This document shows, one piece after another, positions 59,035 to 64,000 of a stretch of 64,000 bases of DNA; position 1 is the stretch's first letter, and every line of letters begins with the position of its first letter. The position numbers were made by a program, and so were the translations under genes. Source of the stretch: Bacillota bacterium (GTDB lineage: Bacteria; Bacillota; Clostridia; Christensenellales; SZUA-584). The notes beneath the pieces were generated by a model. It did not search any database. It had not been told where the DNA came from and worked only from the letters and a program-made list of their open reading frames with translations. The stretch lies in contig JAEZHF010000007.1 of the NCBI GenBank assembly GCA_023416745.1, positions 1-64,000 on the forward strand. The letters run 5' to 3'.

Positions 59035-60150
59035 ATGAAGAGAATTCTGGCCGTGATATTGATCGTTGGCCTGGTAGCGTGCCTGAGCGCTGTGACAGCG
59101 CTGGCCGATGATCCGGCGTATAACTTCAACGTTTCGGGCGTGATGCAGGTTTCAGAGGGCAGCACGGTTTCCGGCACGCTGACTGACGACCCGGACACGC
59201 CCACCATCACGTTGATTGTTTCGGGTACTATAACGGATTTTGCGGACCACACCGCCACGCTGACCGGCACGGTGGACGGCGATATTAAGGGTGACCTCAA
59301 AGCAGCCATCGATGACAACGGCGTGGCTGCGCTGTCCGGTGAGATTATCGGGACGGATGTCCGCTTGTGGATAACCGGCGTCTTTCCGAAATCCTTCGAG
59401 GATGGGCAGTTCGTCGGAAGGGTATCCGCAGCGCCGGCCGCGGCTTATGTAACGGGCATAACAGTGGACACGGCGACAGGCGACAATACGGTGGAAGTAG
59501 GCAAGACGCTGCAGATGGCAGCCCGTGTGGAGCCAAGCGGTGCGTCAGACAAGGTGGCGTGGTCGGTGCGGACGGTGGATGGCAGCGGTGCGGCAGAAAT
59601 TGATGCGGAAACGGGCTTGCTCACCGGAAAACATGCCGGTATTGTGACGGTGACTGCCAAGGCGCTGGATGGGTCACTGAAGTACGCAGAAATGCAGGTG
59701 AATGTCACAGAGGCGTCTATGGTTTCAGGACTCGAAAATGAACCGTCGGTTGTTGACCCCACTTATACCATCGTTATTCCGGGAACGGTGGATTTTGGGA
59801 AGTTGCAGAAAGGCACAGGTGTTAGCACGCAGCCTTTTGTCATTGAAGCCAAGGATGTCCAGATCGACGATGGTGGAGGTATTCAGGTGCGCGTTAGCAG
59901 CACTTTTAAAATGTCGTATAAAGGTCAGCATCTGGGGTACTTCCTGCGCAACCATGAGAAGGCCGTGAGTGATGGTGGCCTGTTTGCGCTCTTTAAGCAG
60001 AACGATAAGGAAAAAGGCTCTGTCGGTGTCAATACCGCCGATATTACCCATTCGGGAAACTATACAGGGATTATGACATTTACTATTGCCATGAAAAATG
60101 ACGGGGTTCGATATAATGGGAAAATACAGCAAGACACGCTTGAAGAATAA
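59035..60150 (+). CDS. Exported Ig-like (BIG2-type) protein with shared C-terminal domain
   Basis: This 371-residue secreted protein has a signal peptide ending near VTALA (residue about 23). An N-terminal beta-rich region rich in Thr/Gly/Asp follows (about 24-135, for example TATLTGTVDGDIKGDLKAAI). A BIG2-like Ig domain lies at about 138-222 (VTGITVDTATGDNTVEVGKT, SDKVAWSVRT, GLLTGKHAGIVTVTAKAL). From about residue 240 comes the same C-terminal domain as in the protein at 57623 (VDPTYTIVIPGTVDFGKLQK to GNYTGIMTFTIAM). Its last 35 bases overlap the next gene. Surface adhesin or pilus-like subunit is a plausible role. Confidence 0.8.
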   Translation: MKRILAVILIVGLVACLSAVTALADDPAYNFNVSGVMQVSEGSTVSGTLTDDPDTPTITLIVSGTITDFADHTATLTGTVDGDIKGDLKAAIDDNGVAALSGEIIGTDVRLWITGVFPKSFEDGQFVGRVSAAPAAAYVTGITVDTATGDNTVEVGKTLQMAARVEPSGASDKVAWSVRTVDGSGAAEIDAETGLLTGKHAGIVTVTAKALDGSLKYAEMQVNVTEASMVSGLENEPSVVDPTYTIVIPGTVDFGKLQKGTGVSTQPFVIEAKDVQIDDGGGIQVRVSSTFKMSYKGQHLGYFLRNHEKAVSDGGLFALFKQNDKEKGSVGVNTADITHSGNYTGIMTFTIAMKNDGVRYNGKIQQDTLEE

Positions 60151-61180
60151 GCATTGGATATTTGCCATATTGGCAGTTCTGATCGTCTTCACGGCGCAGC
60201 CATTGGTATCGGCGGCAGAAGGGCCGGGCTTCCTAGATACTGACATCACCGCTGTTGTCCAACCGATCTACGAGTTCGCCCTGCCGCCTAATGTCACTGT
60301 GCGGTATCCGAATACACGGGCAGTAATCGGTCAGTTTGCCGTGAACGATCTGCTGTTGTACAGCGGAGAACAGCTCGCGATAGAGCTTGTGCCCGGCAGC
60401 ATGGACGCCCGGGGGACGGGTTCCGCGCTGCCATATACCGTTGCGTTTAATCCTCCGGCCGCAGTGGATGCCGCCAATATAGGCGAGGCATATGATGTGG
60501 TGGTGACCATAGACGCGGCTGCGTTTGCTGCGACACGGCGGCCCTACCATGACGCGGATCTGCTGTTTCGGGTGCGGTCGCAGCTAACCAATGAAGTGAT
60601 CTGGCAGGGGACGACAACCGTCACAGCGCGCAAGACGCCGACTGGTGGCGGCGGCGGGCCGGGAGCAGGTGATGGCGACGGAGAGGGAATCCCCGACACA
60701 GGGGATAATACCATCCCCGGTGAAGAGGTCCCTCAGGCCGGTCCAGATACAGAAGGTGATGCACAGCCTAGTACAAACACACCGGCAGAGGAGATACCGG
60801 AGGCACAGCCGGCGTCGGCTTCTTGGTGGTGGATACCGGCCGCTGTTCTGGGGGTGGTGTTGCTTCTGATCCTTTCGTTGCTGCTTCTGTGGCGGAATGT
60901 CACAGTAATGGTGTTTGGCCTTGACAGACTTGGACAGGAGGAGCTACTGCGGACTATACACCAGCTAAGTCGAAAGAGGAATGAGGTGTTTGTGGCGCTT
61001 AGCGGTAAGCAGGTACGCGGGGGTGTCAGTGGAATGGTTGAGCTGAGCGAGGCGTTAACAAAGCGCATGAAAGGCAAGGCGATTACCATCGAAGTGGACG
61101 GCCATCGGATATTCAGCACCGTCATTCCTGCTGACATTGACGGCGGGTTCCGTACGGGTTTTGATGGTTGGATGGAATAA
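60116..61180 (+). CDS. Surface protein with C-terminal membrane anchor and cytoplasmic tail
   Basis: I do not recognise the family. The 354-residue protein has a signal peptide (about residues 12-36) and an external beta-rich domain to about 180 (with VVQPIYEFALPPNVTVRYPN). A Gly/Pro/Asp/Glu-rich flexible linker of about 50 residues follows, then a membrane segment at 237-261 (WWWIPAAVLGVVLLLILSLL) and a cytoplasmic tail of about 90 residues (LGQEELLRTIHQLSRKRNEV). The tail is unusually long for a simple anchor and might interact inside the cell. The start at 60116 overlaps the previous gene by 35 bases; an ATG at 60098 is an alternative, and neither has a strong ribosome binding site. Confidence 0.7.
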   Translation: MGKYSKTRLKNKHWIFAILAVLIVFTAQPLVSAAEGPGFLDTDITAVVQPIYEFALPPNVTVRYPNTRAVIGQFAVNDLLLYSGEQLAIELVPGSMDARGTGSALPYTVAFNPPAAVDAANIGEAYDVVVTIDAAAFAATRRPYHDADLLFRVRSQLTNEVIWQGTTTVTARKTPTGGGGGPGAGDGDGEGIPDTGDNTIPGEEVPQAGPDTEGDAQPSTNTPAEEIPEAQPASASWWWIPAAVLGVVLLLILSLLLLWRNVTVMVFGLDRLGQEELLRTIHQLSRKRNEVFVALSGKQVRGGVSGMVELSEALTKRMKGKAITIEVDGHRIFSTVIPADIDGGFRTGFDGWME

Positions 61181-61350
61181 AAGAACGAATATCGAGGGGC
61201 AAAGCAAAGTGAAGTGACCACGTCGGGGAAACTCCCTTTTTGTTTATCAAAAACCGAACATATTCTGAATATAAAGGGAAATAGATAATAATACAGAATT
61301 AATAACCTAGCGGCTTAACAGAAGACACGACCAATCAAAGGGAGGTTCAT

Positions 61351-61626
61351 ATGGCGATAGGAATAATCATTATTCTATGCATTTTATTGCTGACGTTCCT
61401 TTTTGCGTGTACGGATGATAAAAGGGATGATACTCCTGATGCAATATCGCCTGAAGCGTCGGTTATTTCCGACGAAGAAAACGGCTCACTGTCAAGGGCT
61501 GATCACAAGGCGAATAAAAATCAATACCCTGCTCCAACGGCTGCAGAAACGCCCGCTCCGCCGGAGCAGATGGAAAGCCCGATTATTCCCGACGACGAAA
61601 ACGTATCAATGCCTGACCCCGGCTGA
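61351..61626 (+). CDS. Small putative lipoprotein
   Basis: This 91-residue protein has a hydrophobic N terminus ending in a lipobox LFAC (C20), followed by an acidic, Pro-rich region with the repeated phrase IISDEEN/IPDDEN-like (VISDEENGS and IIPDDENVS). AGGGAGG precedes the ATG. It ends 16 bases from the converging ABC transporter gene. No function is assigned. It might belong with the surface operon, from which a 170-base gap separates it. Confidence 0.6.
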   Translation: MAIGIIIILCILLLTFLFACTDDKRDDTPDAISPEASVISDEENGSLSRADHKANKNQYPAPTAAETPAPPEQMESPIIPDDENVSMPDPG

Positions 61627-61642
61627 TTCGGCGTGTGTCGAC

Positions 61643-62386
61643 CTACGCTTTGTTGATGTTCCACTCCAGCAGTTTGCTCAGGAAGCGGGAAAACTCAGGC
61701 GTCTGCGGGCGAGTAAAATGCTCGGCGCTGGAGCCGTATTCGCACAGACGGCCTTCATATAGGAACGCGACGTGTTCGCATGCATGCCGCGCAAAGCCCA
61801 TCTCGTGCGTTACGATGATGAAGCGCATGCCGTCCGTTTTGAGCTCACTCACCATGTCAAGCACCTCGGTGGTGAACTCGGGGTCGAGCGCACTGGTGGG
61901 CTCGTCCAGCAGCAACAGGCTGGGGCGCGGCGCGATGGCGCGCGCGATGGCGATGCGCTGCTGCTCACCGCCGGAGAGCGCGTGGGGCCGTTTGTGCGCC
62001 TGGCTGAGCAGCTCGAAGCGCGATAACAGGGCATTCGCCCGTTCATCCGCCTCGGCCTGTAAGAGGCCGTGTGCGCGCACGAGGGGTACCGTGATGTTCT
62101 GCCGCGCGGTCATGTGGCGGAACAGCCCGCCCTGCTGAAACACGAAGCCGATGTGCCGCCGGTAAGCCATCAGGCTTTTTTCATCCTGCGGCACCTCGAT
62201 ACCGTCTAGAAATACCCGTCCTTCGGAGGGGGATAACAGGCCGCCGATGATGCGCAGCAGCGTGGATTTGCCGCTGCCCGACGGACCGACCACAGCCAGT
62301 GTGTCGACATCGTCCGCGAAATCCACGGGACCCAGCACGTGCTGTGCGTTAAAGCTTTTGGAAAGGCCGGTGAGCTCAAGCTTCAT
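61643..62386 (-). CDS. Polar amino acid ABC transporter ATP-binding protein
   Basis: This 247-residue ATPase of the GlnQ/HisP type has Walker A GPSGSGKST, signature ALSGGEQQRIAIARAIA and Walker B LLLDEPTSALDP, followed by the switch His in VTHEMGFARH. It would drive uptake of the amino acid bound by the lipoprotein at 63161. The ATG at 62386 overlaps the permease gene end by 11 bases; a longer frame upstream lacks family similarity. It is the last gene of a three-gene minus-strand operon. Confidence 0.94.
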   Translation of the reverse strand: MKLELTGLSKSFNAQHVLGPVDFADDVDTLAVVGPSGSGKSTLLRIIGGLLSPSEGRVFLDGIEVPQDEKSLMAYRRHIGFVFQQGGLFRHMTARQNITVPLVRAHGLLQAEADERANALLSRFELLSQAHKRPHALSGGEQQRIAIARAIAPRPSLLLLDEPTSALDPEFTTEVLDMVSELKTDGMRFIIVTHEMGFARHACEHVAFLYEGRLCEYGSSAEHFTRPQTPEFSRFLSKLLEWNINKA

Positions 62387-63161
62387 AGCGGTACTTCCTT
62401 TCCAGCCGTTTGGTGACCAGCGTGACGGGCAGCGTGAGGCACAGGTATAGCAGCCCCAGCAGGAAATACACCTCAAACAGCTTGAAGTTAGTGGCGCTGA
62501 TTTCGCGCATCGCCTGAAACAGCTCCGATACGGCGATCATCGAGAGCAGAGATGAGTCCTTGATGACGGAGGCTAACTGGCCGGTCAGCGCCGGCAGCGT
62601 GCGCGCCACCATCTGCGGCAGCACCACGAAGCGCAGTGTCTGGCGGTGGCTGAAACCCACAGCCTTCGCGGCTTCCCACTGCGTGGCGTCGATGGACAGC
62701 AGGCTGCCGCGCACGATCTCGCTGATGTACGCGCCCTCGAATATGGACAGCGTGAGCACACCCGCGACGAAGCGGTCGGTGATACCCCATGCGGTGCCGA
62801 TGATATAGAAAAACAGATATATCTGCATGATGAGCGGCGTGCCGCGGATAAAATAGACATACAGCTTGCTCAGGTAACGGACAGGCAGCACGCGCGAGCC
62901 CTGCCCCAGTGCGCTGACGACACCCAGCACAAGGCTGACGGCAAAGCTGGCGATGCTGACCAGCAGCGTCATCACAAAGCCCTGCCCGATGCGCGCACGG
63001 AATCGGCTGACGAAGGAAAAATCCAGCGTGACGCCGACAGCAGACAGCGACAGCCAGAACACCGCGACGATGGCTGCAGTCAGCAGTAATAAATTGAACG
63101 CCGCCTTGAGCGGCAGCGCTTTGTATTCTTTATCTGACAGAAAGAGGTTTTTCAGTTTCAT
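62376..63161 (-). CDS. Polar amino acid ABC transporter permease
   Basis: This 261-residue membrane protein of the HisM/GlnP family has about five helices. The conserved EAA loop is EGAYISEIVRGSLLSIDATQ followed by WEAAKAVGFSHRQTLRFVVL. An N-terminal cytoplasmic stretch of about 35 residues precedes the first helix. The ATG at 63161 overlaps the stop codon of the binding-protein gene by one base (TAATG), so translational coupling is expected. Confidence 0.94.
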   Translation of the reverse strand: MKLKNLFLSDKEYKALPLKAAFNLLLLTAAIVAVFWLSLSAVGVTLDFSFVSRFRARIGQGFVMTLLVSIASFAVSLVLGVVSALGQGSRVLPVRYLSKLYVYFIRGTPLIMQIYLFFYIIGTAWGITDRFVAGVLTLSIFEGAYISEIVRGSLLSIDATQWEAAKAVGFSHRQTLRFVVLPQMVARTLPALTGQLASVIKDSSLLSMIAVSELFQAMREISATNFKLFEVYFLLGLLYLCLTLPVTLVTKRLERKYRYEA

Positions 63162-63964
63162 TACTTCACGTCGAAGAACCACTGGAAGCCCAGTTCGTCG
63201 AAAGCAGCTTTTTCTAGGGAGAGGTATTTTTCCGTCAGTTTGTCGAAGCCTCCTTCGGCGGCAAACTTAGGGATAAACTCGTTGAGCTTGTCCAGCAGCG
63301 CCGTATTGCCCTTTTTCACCGCGGCACCCCACTGCTCCACGTCCTGGAACGGGATGAACACGGCAACCGTCGTGTCCTCGTTGGCTTTCCAGTTGCGGTA
63401 TATCGTCAGCTGGTCGTATATGAAAGCGTCAGCCTTGCCCTGAACCACTTCGGTGACGCAGGCGCTTTCGTCCGCCAGCACGATCAGCTCGGCGTTGGTC
63501 AGGTTCGATTCGGCATACGTGTGGCCGGTGGTGCCCGTCTTCACCGCGAGTTTCTTGCCGGATTGGTTGAGGTCTTCAATGGACGCAATACCTGCATCCT
63601 TGTTTGCGAGTATAGCGAGCAGCGCATTGGCGTAAGGTACGGAGAAATCCACTGTTTCCTTGCGCGCTTCGGTGATGGTCATGGAGGAGACGATCATGTC
63701 CGCCTTGCCCGTCTGCAGCGACGGTATCAGGCCGTCCCACGCGGTGTTTTCGATTACCACCTCGCGCCCGATGTACTCACCGAAGGCTTTGGCGAAGTCC
63801 ACGCTGACGCCCGAGGGATTGCCCGCGTCGTCCTTGGTCTCGAACGGGGGATAAGCCAGCTCCATCGCGACAACGAGGGGACCGTCGTTTGCGGCGACAG
63901 GGGCGCACCCGGCCAGTGTGGTCAGTATCATGCATACGGTCAGTACAACGGACAGTTTCTTCAT
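63161..63964 (-). CDS. Polar amino acid-binding lipoprotein
   Basis: This 267-residue lipoprotein has lipobox LAGC (C20) and a type-2 periplasmic-binding fold of the HisJ/GlnH family. Motifs include VVAMELAYPPFETKDDAGNP, SGVSVDFAKAFGEYIGREVV, WDGLIPSLQTGKADMIVSSM and KADAFIYDQLTIYRNW. The acidic and aromatic ligand residues of the family are present, but the amino acid cannot be read. AAGGAGAAAC precedes the ATG. It is the first gene of the operon, whose promoter lies beyond the window end. Confidence 0.94.
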   Translation of the reverse strand: MKKLSVVLTVCMILTTLAGCAPVAANDGPLVVAMELAYPPFETKDDAGNPSGVSVDFAKAFGEYIGREVVIENTAWDGLIPSLQTGKADMIVSSMTITEARKETVDFSVPYANALLAILANKDAGIASIEDLNQSGKKLAVKTGTTGHTYAESNLTNAELIVLADESACVTEVVQGKADAFIYDQLTIYRNWKANEDTTVAVFIPFQDVEQWGAAVKKGNTALLDKLNEFIPKFAAEGGFDKLTEKYLSLEKAAFDELGFQWFFDVK

Positions 63965-64000
63965 CTGTGTTTCTCCTTGGAGCAGGCCGTTCCATGCTTG

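Noticed and set aside
61221..61241. Possible terminator or riboswitch after the surface operon
   Set aside because: Only a 3-bp GGG/CCC stem with a T-run was found, and the GGGGCAAAGCAAAG sequence nearby does not complete any aptamer I know.
1..64000. CRISPR array, prophage, transposase, rRNA or tRNA genes
   Set aside because: None was recognised; the only repeats seen are hairpin elements and operator copies.

Overview
The window looks like a chromosomal segment of an anaerobic, moderately GC-rich Bacillota (Clostridia-type) organism. The evidence is Gram-positive style lipoprotein signals, strong AGGAGG ribosome binding sites, YesM/YesN two-component pairs, a split-P glycine cleavage operon under tandem glycine riboswitches, a ComFB protein and a GEMM-I c-di-GMP riboswitch. 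No rRNA, tRNA, CRISPR array, transposase or phage gene was recognised. All assignments come from reading motifs; no database search was run.

Region 1 (1-17.2 kb) is a carbohydrate-utilisation island. It holds two RbsABC-type transporter sets, two paralogous iron-dependent alcohol dehydrogenases, a rhamnulokinase-like FGGY kinase, a TIM-barrel sugar isomerase/epimerase, an SMP-30-type lactonase, an AraA/FucI-like isomerase and an odd signal-less discoidin-like protein. Strong hairpins lie after both sugar-binding protein genes and after the last gene.

Region 2 (17.3-31.8 kb) is sugar sensing plus transport. One cassette is histidine kinase, response regulator and two binding-protein-like proteins. 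The second is response regulator, histidine kinase and a YtfQ-like lipoprotein. It is followed by a YtfQ/YtfR/YtfT/YjfF-like ABC transporter. The layout resembles the three-component (binding protein, LytS/YesM, YesN) sugar sensors of clostridia.

Region 3 (31.9-44.5 kb) is mixed metabolism and regulation: an E2-like acyltransferase that has lost its catalytic histidine, paired with an acyl-CoA synthetase; a flavin amine oxidase; an NlpC/P60 protein; a Gfo/Idh/MocA oxidoreductase; a TetR regulator divergent from a flavodoxin/FMN-binding pair with three visible operators; a WYL regulator and a GyrI-like protein sharing a 24-bp operator; threonine aldolase; and a homocysteine S-methyltransferase.

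Region 4 (44.5-50.7 kb) is one-carbon/glycine metabolism. Two near-duplicate tandem glycine riboswitches control a short 2-hydroxyacid dehydrogenase (SerA-like) and gcvT-gcvH-gcvPA-gcvPB. A cluster of six perfect hairpins sits between gcvT and gcvH and has apparent relatives at about 38.6 and 42.2 kb.

Region 5 (50.7-56.3 kb) holds a YihY/BrkB membrane protein, a small zincin-like protein, a nitroreductase, ComFB, a CBS-domain protein and a two-gene cation:solute symporter.

Region 6 (56.3-61.6 kb) is the most unusual part. A promoter, a c-di-GMP-I riboswitch and a terminator precede four exported or membrane proteins. Two of these share a C-terminal domain that I do not recognise. This suggests a c-di-GMP-controlled cell-surface structure. 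A small lipoprotein follows, and a polar amino-acid ABC transporter (minus strand) closes the window.
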